From the NCBI GenBank assembly GCA_964058805.1, contig CAXKVV010000043.1:474284-538283 (forward strand): a stretch of DNA of 64,000 nt, written 5' to 3'. The notes under the pieces were generated by a model. That model made no database searches. It saw only the letters and a list, made by a program, of their open reading frames with translations, and had not been told where the DNA came from. Below, piece by piece: positions 12,505 to 23,519 of this stretch. How positions within the stretch are numbered: the stretch's first letter is position 1; each line of letters opens with the position of its first letter. The position numbers and the translations under genes are program-made. The DNA comes from Schoenoplectus triqueter. Taxonomy: Eukaryota; Streptophyta; Magnoliopsida; Poales; Cyperaceae.

Positions 12505-15062
12505 AATTGGTTGTTTGTATGTGATTTGATCATGGACAAATCAACAAGTTTATATAATTATTCTTGTTCTTAAATATGTTATCTTTATGATCATGCATTA
12601 ATTATATTGAATCTCATAAATAGTCATATGATTTGATTGATTTGTATAATCAAAACCCGTTTTGTAGCGTGGTTGATAGGTTTGACATGATTTACTTGTG
12701 AAAACTCATTAGAACTGATCTTAACTCCAATTTCTTGCTTTTCTTGGGGTTATTTATTGTTGTGACTGACCACGAGTTATCATTTAAGATTAGCCTTTTC
12801 AGTTTTAGGGCCTTGGGCTTAATAGGTCATTGATCGGGCATCGAAATAGAAGTCAGTTATTTTTGAATAGCAGCTTAACCAATTAGGGTTGCCTTTCCTT
12901 GTGATTTTTTGATCACATTGAAAGTGAAACTGAATTTAATTGTGCATGATTATTAGATTATAAGATTAGGATCGATTATAATCAGTTTATGCAAATGTTG
13001 CACCGTGCTAACTTTGTTTTGCAGGGGCGAATTTGTATAGTCATATGTTCAATGTTTTGTGTGATGTACTGAATGCATGTGATTGTTTCTAATGTGGCTT
13101 AAGGTGCTCTATGGTATTAATAATTAAATGAGAGCCTTGTTTACTCTCTTCTAAATTTAATTTAAGGTTTGCATGCCAAAATTTATTTAGGGTTAGGACC
13201 GAGCGCTTTGTAGGTTAGTTTACTTTTCATATTAGAATAGTTCTATTTGGGAAGGATAGTTAGATTATTGTTTTTAATCATGGTGATGATCAGAAGGCGA
13301 TGATCAAACGTATTTGGAAGCACAAGGGATATACAAACTTGCGACATAATATAGTTTAGTTTTAGTACGGTTATAAAGTGAGAACCGTTATTGAAGTTCA
13401 AGAATTAATAACGGTTTTTTGTCAGAGCCGTTATTAAAGCCTTATATTAAGTAAAGAACCATTACTGAGGCTCTGCTTTTTCACCTCCCAGCGACGCCCA
13501 TTTACTAATGGTTGTTTAAAACCTTTAGTAACCTCCCTCTTCAATAATGGTTCATGAACCGTTATTGAATGGTAAAAAAAAATCGTTATTAATTCTTTTT
13601 TTTTTCGTGTAGTGGATTAAGAGAAGGGATGAAATTACAGTAAAGAGACAGATTTGTTTTTTGTTTTTGTTTTTAGAATGACTAGAAGAAAGAAAAAACT
13701 GGAGAAAGTAAATAAGTTTTCTCTGCTGTTTAAAATTGAATAACTGGCACTTTTGTGTTAACAAGTATGAAATAAAGTAAATGAAAACTTCAACTCACTA
13801 TGATACAGAAGCAATGCCACATGAAATCTCGTTTTGATATCAATACTATATCTTTCATCTGAACCATTGATTTATTTTTAGATTCCATCTCAATCATTGA
13901 AGAATCTACCAGATATTACACTCTTAATATAGGAAAAATAGATATGTCATTATCCGAGTTAAACACAAATTAATACATCTATATTATATTATAAGGAGCA
14001 TATGTATTGAAAACGTTAATTTGTTCAATGTGATCTCATATAAGTGAAATGCCATATATACATTTTAAAAGATAGATAATGTAATGACTAAAATAGGTTT
14101 TTTTTTATTTTTTAAGTTCTAGTTGCGTGCCTATGAGAAAGTTAAATATCTAAACTTCTCAAAACTACAAATGTGTTGGATATGATGTTTTTTTTCATGT
14201 AAATGATATTTTTTTTATGCATCAAAATAAAATTAATTAAGCAACAAAAGTTATGAAAAATGAGTAAGACACTAGGTACAAATATACTAGTCAATTATTT
14301 AATATTTGTCATATTAAGAATTAAGATAGACCTCGTGAATGACACAGGTTCTTTGCTAGTATTAGTAATATATAAATATACACATCAGATAAAAATAAAC
14401 ATTTACAATAATAACAAGATAAAAATAAAATAAAATAAATAAATATTTCGAATACATATAGAAACTTGCATCTAATAACCAATCCAATGGAGATATCCAC
14501 TTCACACAACACTGGAAACAATCAGCTCAAAGATAATTCTGTCAATCAAGATATTCGGAAGACAATCACTTAACTAGATTTTAGGGATTTTGTTTTATTT
14601 ACAGCTCATACCTTCTGCCTATTAATAGAATGTAATAATCTCCAATACAGTAATGAAAAACACAATAATTCAATATACACCTGTATCACTTCTCTCTAAT
14701 ACAATTAATCTGTTCAGCATCATTGATTTTTCAGTCTTGTGAGGCTAATTTTGTGGTTTTCAATTTTTATTTTTCTTTATATAGAAAAATCGATATATAT
14801 TTGTGTTTGTGTCCAATCATATAATTTTACTTTATATAGGCCAAAGCTTCTGCGACTAGTTCGCTTTATTTGTACATATTTATGCTCAAGGGGAATTTAG
14901 GTGTTGTGCTTATTTAATTTCCATGTCGTCTAGAGATTGGGTCCTTTTTTAATTTTTTTTGTATATTGGCCAAATTAATTATGAATGCATACATTGGCAA
15001 TCGTTTTCAGCTATTCAAGTAATATCGTTATTTCTCGCATGCAGAGAAACAATTAAATTATA
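12505..15062. other. Non-coding, transposon-derived and AT-rich DNA
   Basis: The first part is presumably internal sequence of the truncated LTR element, but no gag or pol similarity is readable. A CACTA-type terminus lies at 13360-13614. The remainder up to 15062 is AT-rich with only short chance frames. The promoter and 5' leader of the gene at 15063 must lie at its end, but no clear TATA box stands out. Confidence 0.5.
13360..13614 (-). mobile_element. CACTA-type transposon terminus (fragment)
   Basis: Read on the minus strand, the segment begins CACTACACGAAAAA at 13614. It carries several short subterminal repeats of the form AATAACGGTTC in both orientations (near 13379, 13409, 13424, 13540 and 13557). 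CACTA ends and dense subterminal repeats are hallmarks of the CACTA (CMC) superfamily. The opposite end was not located, so size and target duplication are unknown. Confidence 0.45.
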
Positions 15063-18000
15063 ATGGAAGCTGGTGCTTTTGTGGATGATGATAAAGGATG
15101 TGAAACCAGATTGAAAATTATAAGCACAATTATTACCAAACTTCGTCACTATGATCAGAGGTGGCTAAGGCCTAGTGCTTCACAAGAGAAGTCCTACGAA
15201 GCAGCACTCGCTCACATAGCTCGTATTTGTTCAAACAACACAGATACGCCGCTCCAAGGTAAATTAAGTTAGTTTCTTAATATATATATATATATATATA
15301 TTACTAGCTACACAAAAGTATTTGTGACAGTAATTAATTGTATTGCAGGTTCCATCTCATGTTGTAATCTGAAGAATTGCATCAAAAGCACCAGCCGTAA
15401 ACAATGCCTGAGAGAGGTACTGACTCTGTTGCAGGCAATGGAGCGCAAGCGCTTGTACAACCCCCCAGCTGATGATGAAATCCAACACTACATACGTATT
15501 AAGAGACACATTAGATCACTAATCATTTTTTTCGATGCTCGTGTTGGTCATCAACCAGACACATTAATAGGCTATATGTTTCGCCCTAGAACACTGGACT
15601 TCCTCTGTAGTTATGCTGATCTTAGAAGTTTGTTAGAAATTGTGGAACTCGGTTGGCATTTTGCAGATCTCTCAACTTATGTTTCAGATATGGATATAAG
15701 AAAAGGCAAGTGTTGTTTGTGTATATGTGTGCGTGTGTCTATATATACATATTCATAGATCAAATAGAGCTATCTAGACATAGATTATTGTGAAAATATT
15801 TGCACTTTGGTCAATATGCAACCTCCTAAAAAAAGTTATTATCCCCCTAAAGTTTCAATTTATGGTGCTCAATGATGGATTAATATTGAAATCTTATGGG
15901 AGACGATTTCTATTTTTACATTTTTCAACCATTTTTTTTTTCAGATTTTCTAAGATTGCTTTGAAATATTAATAAATTTTGTATATTGAAATAGATCATC
16001 TAATTTTTTTTTGAAACAAATACTCAAGAAAAATCTAAAAATACAATTTTTTGGTCTCGCATGAGATTTTGATACAAAAAAATTATTCAACATCATAAAC
16101 CAAAATTTCGAAGATGATAAAATATGTTTTATGTGCTTGCATATAAGCTGAAGTGGAAATATTTTCACAGTATATATAACACATTGATAGATCAATGTAT
16201 AATTAAATTAATCATTGTTTGAATTATTTTTATGATGTAGGCTCATCAATAAACCCCTGGATGAGTATAAAAAATGATGAGACAGAACCAACTGTTATTC
16301 ATGGGAGCAAAGAGAGAAACAACGTGTTTTACTGCCACAAGTTTGAGTTAGCAATATTGGACCTGCACTCAACCGAGTTTGCACTCAGCTCCGCTTCGGC
16401 TGATGAGGAGAGATCCTATCTCCAAGTCTCTGGTTCCTTGCCAGATGTGGACAGATATCAGATCTCTATAGGCAAGTATCACCTGCACCTGTACCTGCAA
16501 TATTATATATTCCTTGATTTAATTAAATTAATTGATAAATTAATTAGTTTAATTTCCAATCAAGAAAGATAGTGCTGACTATTAATTGTTTAATGGTTTA
16601 TTCTCCAGGGAACCCAAATATATACTCGGATGAGCTAAATTACCTCTTCCGTGAGAGAATATACCGGGAGGCTGGCAATTTAGTGAGAGATTTTAGAAGA
16701 ATAGAAATTGCAATTTTTCGGATGCTCTCTATTAGTGACCACTGGGAGTATCTCAGCAAAGGAATCAATAATGCATACAGACACAATGAGGAAACTTTTG
16801 TTCATTTGGGAAAAGAATTGGCTAAGAAATATCATGTGTCATACGAGGACCTTCCTGGATATATTACACGTGTTGATCGATGTCTTTTTATTGCATCTTA
16901 CATAAGCAGACTTATCTTTTCTCCTCTTCATTTTCTCTTTCCGGGGGTATATGAAGCTCCACGTCAACATGCCTCATCGTTCCTTAAAGAAATAGCAGGA
17001 TGGGAGGCTCTCCATGCAGCTACCTTCTTGAAGCATGGTAACACAAAACTTTAATAATTATCCCGCTACATTCATGCTTAACTATATATACTACTACCAT
17101 ACCACGAAGGAATAAAAGGAATTTGATATCTTTAGATGGGTTTCCTGCAGAAACGAAACATTTTTTAAGTGCCTTGGTTTCCGTTTTGTGATCAGTGCAC
17201 TGTGCACCTTTTTGCGATTTTCAACTCGTGTACTGACATGAGAAAACCCTTTAACATTTTTCTTTCGAGTGATCATAGTTTTCTTACTCAATACTAGGTA
17301 GATATCTTGGTAGGGTTGTTTAATATCTGACAAGCATTAACATCTACCTGTCGTTACCAGTTTGTGATCTATTCTTGCTGCTATTTCAGGTAGCGTTTCC
17401 AATAGGATGTTATTTCAAAATCAACCCTGGGAACAGATGGTCCCTAAAGAAGGTATGCATGAATGAGATTCATTATTGATCAATCAGAGTTTTCTTTCTG
17501 TTCACAGCAGAATAAACGCGATTTTGATAATGTTCCACGAATTAATTCATTAAAATTATAGGAACATATTTTAAATGAATTGATTGATGTTTTGTTAAAA
17601 ATGATTTATAAAGTTGTATAATTTGACTATATATCATTAGTTGATGCATTGAAGGCTGTTGGACTGAAACATATAGTTGAAAAAGTTCAATGGACAGTAA
17701 GACTTGAACCAAAAACTGCATTATGCATGGTTAGTCAATGTACATATCTATACTATATTAATGATGCCCCAAGTGTCAAAATCAAATTCCAATATTCATT
17801 TGTGAGAAAATTAAAAAATCCTATTTTCAATGGATGGTAATTAAGTTCATGTTGTTATGGATGCTTCAATTATCATATATATATATATGAATGGTGGCAT
17901 TCGTAGTCTGTGCACGGGTTTTGCATGAAGCTAAGAGGAAGTGTGCTCCTTGCGCATCTCCAGAAGAGGGCATGAGTGGGAATGTGAAAATCCTGAAAGA

Positions 18001-18481
18001 AATTATAGAAAAAGTTAAGCTCATTGGAGGTGGAGATGTAGAGCAACAGCAGCAGCCAGACAAAGAAGAGGAGCAACTTATGAATAAAATTTGGCAAAAT
18101 GTCGCATCGGCTGTTTATTTCTTCTTCGCAGCTATGACATATGAGCAAAGAATGTTCTTCACGGAACATGATATCTTGCCTTCCAGTGAGTACTTTTCTA
18201 CAATTCTATATATTATTTAATGAGGTTCATACGTGCTTAATTAGGAAATTCTATTTGATATCTTAATCTTAGAGAAAAGTATATTAATTTTTGTTCACGC
18301 AGGTACCCTAGGAGTGATAAGAAGAGCAAAGAAGAGGAGTTTTGGTGGTAAAGAGTACTATTTTGAGCTTCTTGAAGCCAAAGGAGACATGATGGACTTG
18401 GTCTTCTTTTTGGCTTCCTACAAAGATGGTCTGCTCCAAAGGCTCATCAACAAACAGGAAGTGTTGAGTTTGTTCTCGTAA
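15063..18481 (+). CDS. Unrecognised 8-exon plant gene, 610-aa product
   Basis: Exons: 15063-15258, 15349-15705, 16241-16471, 16609-17037, 17390-17452, 17641-17739, 17907-18185 and 18303-18481. They total 1833 nt with no internal stop. Every intron is phase 1, so each internal exon is a multiple of three. Introns 2 and 3 begin GCAAGT and are GC-AG type; the others are GT-AG. The donor at 17740 (T|GTACAT) is the least certain. The product has no clear signal peptide or membrane helix. It starts MEAGAFVDDDKGCETR, has a charged Gln/Glu stretch around VEQQQQPDKEEEQ, and ends INKQEVLSLFS. I do not recognise the family. Intact frame and good splice sites argue that it is a real gene. Confidence 0.7.
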
Positions 18482-19192
18482 AAATATGATCAGTGTGTTC
18501 ATATGTAACATGTTTCACACTACTACGCCGGACATGATCAACGTGTTACATATAAATTCCAACAAGTTAACAATCAATTAAAACCATGCCTCATTGCAAT
18601 TAAGTTTCTTGAACAATTTCTAACCATCTAATGGCTTGTGTGAATCTGAATTAGCTGCTGGTAGTCGTCACAAACAATTGATCAAACTTGTACCCAAAAT
18701 AATCATCCAAATACTGCAACAGTACAAAACTTATGATCTCCTACTGTTGTTGCTTGTCTTAATTAAATAAGTAGGAAATCAATATCTTAAAACATTATAA
18801 TTTATAAATAGTATATTATTAATGAGTGAGATTGTATGTGTTTGTTTGTCTTAATTAAATCTTAATCCAAAGAGTTGAAATGAACCTAAATATTCCTGAA
18901 ATTCTGGCTTCAGTCGGAAGTTAGAAGTTGCATCTTGCAACACACATCACACCAGGATTTCAATTCTTTCCTCTTTTTGCATATATCATATTCATATCAT
19001 ATGCTTCAGAGTTCAGACTCTTATTAATGTTAATATTAATATGGTGAATACCTTGTTACAATGAACCCAGGGCATCTAGAGCTTCCACGTGTCCATTCTC
19101 ACGCCTCAAGACTACCAATTTCCCACAAATCTTCTTTCAATTTTTCCTTCATTTTCATGTCATTTTCTCTTTCATTCTCGTCTCAATCGCTC
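18482..19192. other. Intergenic, non-coding
   Basis: This is AT-rich sequence downstream of the 610-aa gene. No polyadenylation signal was singled out and no repeat or gene was recognised. Confidence 0.5.
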
Positions 19193-19300
19193 ATGGCGAA
19201 CTCAAGCATTTCTCCATGCATCTCCAGGCGGCTCGACCCAGGATGTGACCGACTTCTTTTCTCCCAAATCCATTTCTCTTCTCGCATCCCTCTTCTTTAG
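19193..19300 (+). other. Possible first exon with transit-peptide-like start
   Basis: The frame starts MANSSISPCISRRLDP and runs 35 codons to a TAG. It is rich in Ser, Arg and Ile and lacks acidic residues apart from two Asp, which fits a plastid transit peptide. It lies just before an LTR-element remnant (19324-20882) and upstream of the alpha/beta-hydrolase exons at 21231-21642. It may therefore be the first exon of that gene, now separated by the insertion. This link is inference. Confidence 0.3.
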
Positions 19301-19323
19301 CCAATCACGACCCTTCCTTCAAC

Positions 19324-20882
19324 TGTTAAAAGAGAATAGTGGATATCACATTTTGAGATAAGAGAAGAGATGGATAAAATAACTTTCATTTCTATTAGAA
19401 ACTCTTGTATCTTTCTTACATATCAAATATCATATAACAACTCTATTTATAAACTAAGACAATAGAAATATCTAGAAAATTCATATTAAAAATGAAATAC
19501 TAAACAACAGCTGTTTCAGCTGACCTCTGTCCACTAAAACAGTCATAACTCTCTGTAGGGAACTCCAAACGACTTGTAATTTGAATCATTGAAAACTAGA
19601 CTTCAAGATCTTTTCATCCATATGTCAAACAACCAAAAATGACATTATTTATTCTTTTATATCCTCTCATCAATCAGTCCAAAAATTCTACAACTGCTGA
19701 ATTCTAAGAGTTCTCTATTTTCCACTAGTTACAAAACTCCCCCATAAACTTAATTTTAAGAACTTATATTTTTCCTTATTAGTGTCGATTGTGATGTTTC
19801 TTAAATTTCCTCATATGTAGTTATTCTCTCTTGTTGATTTTTGTGAACTCAATACTTGTCTTTCTTATTAACTTGTCTTCATATCATCATTGTACTTCTT
19901 CATAACTCACAGCGAATAGCGACATCATCCATTGGATGGCTTCTTCTCGATTCATTGAGCTAGAAAACCCGAAAAATCAGTCGTGGTTTCATCTAATATG
20001 TCATCCAATTGTCTGACTCTTCATGTCATGTATATGTGAGATTCACACCCACACCGCGGCTCCACACTGTATTTTTTCATGTGGCTTCACACCACATCTT
20101 CTCGTGGTCTTCACACACTTCCAGCAAAATATCTCATAATGTTGCTAGTTCTCTTATCCTAACACTTATTACACAGGCTATCATGAGTCATTGCTCATGT
20201 CGGCTTCACTCATCGATTCTTCGAAGACCACTGGCAAATACTTCACCATACTTTTGTAACATTCGCTGCTTGATACATAGGTCTCATCATTGATAAGTTT
20301 TCATTCTTTTTTTTTCTCTTACAATATCTCTAAAATTATCTTCACGAAAAAATATCACAAAAAAAACTTTTTTTAACAAAAAAAATCAACACAAGATATA
20401 TTTTCATTATTCCGACATTTTTTCTTTTCTCACAAAAAAAATAAGAGCATTCTATTTTTTTCACTCATTTTTTATTTTTTTTTCAATGCTCCTAACCATC
20501 ACACTTTGAGATAAGAGAATAGATGGATAAAATAAATTTCCTTTCTATTAGAAACTCTTGTATCTTTCTTACATATCAAATACCGGATTATAACTCTATT
20601 TATAGGCTAAGACAACAGAAATATCTAGAAAATTTGTATTAAAAATGGAATACTAAACAGCAGCTGTTTCAGTTGACCCCTGTCTACTAAAATAGTCATA
20701 ACTCTCTGTAGAGAACTCAAAACAATTTGGAATTTGAATCATTAGAAACTAGACTTCAAGATTTTTCTATCCATAGGTCATATAGCTAAAAATGACATCA
20801 TTTGATCTTTTATATCTCCTTATCAATCAGCTTAAAAATTCTGCAACTGCTGAATTATGAGAGTCTCTTTTATTTTCCACTA
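19324..20882 (-). mobile_element. Internally deleted LTR retrotransposon, minus strand
   Basis: Two direct repeats, 19324-19727 and 20498-20882, are about 85-90 percent alike. They behave as LTRs on the minus strand. Each has a TATAAATAG-type promoter box. The 3' LTR is preceded by a purine tract (minus strand, 19744-19737, TGGGGGAG). The 5' LTR is followed at 20498-20484 by TGGTTAGGAGCATTG, a decayed form of the Met-tRNA primer site. The 5' LTR has lost about 25 bp of its end. The internal region is only about 770 bp and non-coding, so the element is non-autonomous or a deletion derivative. Confidence 0.6.
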
Positions 20883-20924
20883 GACTTAATATTATTAATG
20901 ATAATTAAGTTTATATTTCAACAT

Positions 20925-21066
20925 CAACTGCCTCCAGCCGTCTAATGCGGACCCAATTCAGGAGCTATTTGGGTCGGATCCTGCTTCTACCGCCATAGTC
21001 CCAACTTCATCCCAAGTTCAATTCGGGTTGGTATCAGATTTAGCATCTGTCAGTGTTTTCAGTTTT
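20925..21066 (+). other. Open stretch, possible exon of the hydrolase gene
   Basis: One frame stays open through about 45 codons (segment IQELFGSDPASTAIVPTSSQ), without an ATG. It lies between the LTR remnant and the hydrolase exons and may be a mid-N-terminal exon of that gene. No family signature is visible in it. Confidence 0.25.
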
Positions 21067-21230
21067 CACAGTTTTGTTTTCCTGCTACGGATATCTACTG
21101 CGTACAATTTAATTGATATGCATTATGCAGTAGTAACAAGAACTATACCCTGTAAATTGCAATCAAAATGACTTCTAAATTATGAGAAGAAGAGACTGAT
21201 TTGTTTCTTTTATATGCTATTTTGTGGCAG

Positions 21231-21642
21231 CACCTGGTTCTGGCGCGGTTACAGCATGCCGGTACCAGTGGCCCTGCATTGGTTTTGATTCATGGATTTG
21301 GTGCTAACAGGTGTAAGTCAAATTTGAGAGAAACATGATATTGGATCAAACAACTAAGGTTTCATGACCCGTGATTATTAAACAGCGTTGCGTTTTCTCT
21401 TTTACTGTTTAATCTTCTGAGCTACTTGTGCAGTGACCAATGGTGAAAAAACATACCCTTTCTTGCAAGTTCGAATAGAGTATATGTGATAGATTTTATC
21501 GGTTTTGGGTATTCAAACAAACCTAATTTGCAAGAGATCGGCAGTGGCTTTTACACATTTGAGACATGGGCTGATCAACTCAACAACTTATGTGCTGATG
21601 TGGTAAGGGACAATTCTTTCTTCATTTGCAACTCCATTGGAG
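21231..21642 (+). pseudogene. Alpha/beta-hydrolase fragment (pheophytinase-like group), broken
   Basis: Two exons are readable. Exon 21231-21310 gives TWFWRGYS, then, after a frame change, GPALVLIHGFGANR, the oxyanion-side strand of alpha/beta hydrolases. Exon 21434-21642 gives SDQW, a stop, then RVYVIDFIGFGYSNKP and ends FFICNSIGG, the nucleophile elbow. Splice sites look good (CAG acceptors; GTGTAA and GTGAGG donors). The frameshift, the in-frame TGA at 21445-21447 and the lack of any downstream exon (no catalytic His region) mark a truncated pseudogene. The wording matches plastid-type hydrolases related to pheophytinase; the exact orthologue is unknown. Confidence 0.65.
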
Positions 21643-22239
21643 GTGAGGCACGTGCACAATCGCATCAACTATTAGTATGAACATGGTACTAGACCTGGTA
21701 CTGTGGTACAATATGGTACAGTATGGTACCATATATTATGTTGGAATGCTGATAAGTGATATGATTGGATTCTGCTGCACAGGGCTTGTTGGCATAATTA
21801 AAACTATGCAATGTGGACATTTATATGTCATCATTATATACATTTTATAAATCTAAAAAGAAAAATTATTTTTATATAAAACTTAGATATTTAAAAATAT
21901 ATCAAAAAAATGTCAAATATTCCGTAAAAAACTGATTAATCAACCGCATAACGTTTAATCACTTCACGGTAGACTGACTGTTCGTCAAGCGCAAATTATT
22001 ATTTACAACATACGTGAAAAGACTTACTCATCGTGATCATTTTTAGAGAAAACCTTAGACATCATCTTCTTCTTTTTCATATATATATATATATATATAT
22101 CAAAATTCATTTGATTTGGAGTTTGTTTTTCCTCTTTGCGAAGCAAAATGGTATGATTACTTTTAATTTGTGCATATATATCCACACTCGAGCTTTAAAT
22201 TTGATCTCAGGAGCTGAAATCAAATTTTGAAACTCGATC
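21643..22239. other. Non-coding with GGTAC cluster and AT microsatellite
   Basis: No gene is seen. Five GGTAC words lie close together at about 21682-21730. A simple (AT)n run lies near 22079-22100. Confidence 0.5.
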
Positions 22240-23050
22240 TCAATTTTTTATTATAAAATTTATATATTTAACTAATTATAAAAAGGAAGCGGGGAAGATT
22301 CAAAACTCTTTGAATCTAAAATTTGGTTTAAAGCCTCTTTCAGTCATTAATTTTATATCGAGATTTGTACTTTTATTTTTTTCTAATTTTATATGATGAT
22401 TATTACGAATCTCGATGCAAAATCAAATTTTAGGTTCAAATGGTTTTGAACCTCTTTTCGTTTCAAAAAAAAAACTAAGATCAAATTTCAAATTCGATCC
22501 CAGCATCTAAGACCGAATTTAAAACTCGGATAAAATTATGTACATATCATTTTGCTCTCTTCTTTTTTTATATTTACTAAAAAAAATTGCAAACAACGCC
22601 ACAAACTAGGCTGCAAAAGTGTAAATAAATTAAGCGTAAAGTTCAATTTTTTATTATAAAATTTATATATTTAACTAATTATAAAAAGGAAGCGGGGAAG
22701 ATTCAAAACTCTTTGAATCTAAAATTTGGTTTAAAGCCTCTTTCAGTCATTAATTTTATATCGAGATTCGTACTTTTATTTTTTTCTAATTTTATATGAT
22801 GATTATTACGAATCTCGATGCAAAATCAAATTTTAGGTTCAAATGGTTTTGAACCTCTTTTCGTTTCAAAAAAAAAAACTAAGATCAAATTTCAAATTCG
22901 ATCCCAGCACCTAAGACCGAATTTAAAACTCGGATAAAATTATGTACATATCATTTTGCTCTCTTCTTTTTTTATATTTACTAAAAAAAATTGCAAACAA
23001 CGCCACAAACTAGGCTGCAAAAGTGTAAATAAATTAAGCGTAAAGTTCAA
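22240..23050. repeat. Tandem duplication, two 403-404-bp units
   Basis: Unit 1 (22240-22642) and unit 2 (22643-23046) are nearly identical; only a few substitutions and a 1-bp A-run difference were seen. Both begin TCAATTTTTTATTAT and end GCGTAAAGT, and the terminal TCAA is repeated once more at 23047-23050. The sequence is non-coding and AT-rich. High identity means a recent event. Confidence 0.9.
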
Positions 23051-23519
23051 GCCTAGCTACGACTACGAGCTTTGGGCTACTGCTCACGGGTTATTTCAAA
23101 TCAAAACCAACAAATCATGAAATACAATTTTGAGAAAAGCGTATGTATTTAATGCTAGACGTGCAATTGTGCCTGACCGACGGGTTAGACAGATTTATAT
23201 AATATTAATTAATAATATTATTTTTAATAGTTCGAATCGTGGCCGTTCAATCTTTAAAGCGCGTTGTTAGAAATTATTATCGTGTCTGCTGAGCGGCACC
23301 GTATAGGACATTATTTGGACCGTTGGATCTCCTCGTAATTCACGCTGATACTAATCTCTAAGTAATATAACGAATCACGTTATGTGTGGTACGCTGCTGC
23401 GCAGCATAGGATCAGAGTCCGCTTGAGAGCGAGAGACGCTTTAAACCCTCAAAACCCTACTTGGAGTGTCTGCTAGCACAGTAGCACTCTTCTCACTATC
23501 TTCCTCTGAAAACCCTACA
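23051..23519. other. Probable promoter and 5' leader of the 391-aa gene
   Basis: No coding sequence is seen. The end (about 23440-23519) has AAACCCTCAAAACCCTAC, resembling the telo-box/AAACCCTA motifs common in plant leaders of housekeeping genes. No definite TATA box was found. Confidence 0.35.

Noticed and set aside
15282..15302. TA run in intron 1 of the 610-aa gene as a possible regulatory site
   Set aside because: Ordinary AT microsatellite; similar runs occur at 17876, 22079, 27310 and 27476.
23220..23245. GTTCGAATC word resembling a tRNA T-arm
   Set aside because: No acceptor stem, D-arm or anticodon stem fits around it.
23466..23519. Earlier start of the 391-aa gene at a GTG codon
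   Set aside because: Plant nuclear genes start at ATG almost without exception; the first in-frame ATG is at 23520.
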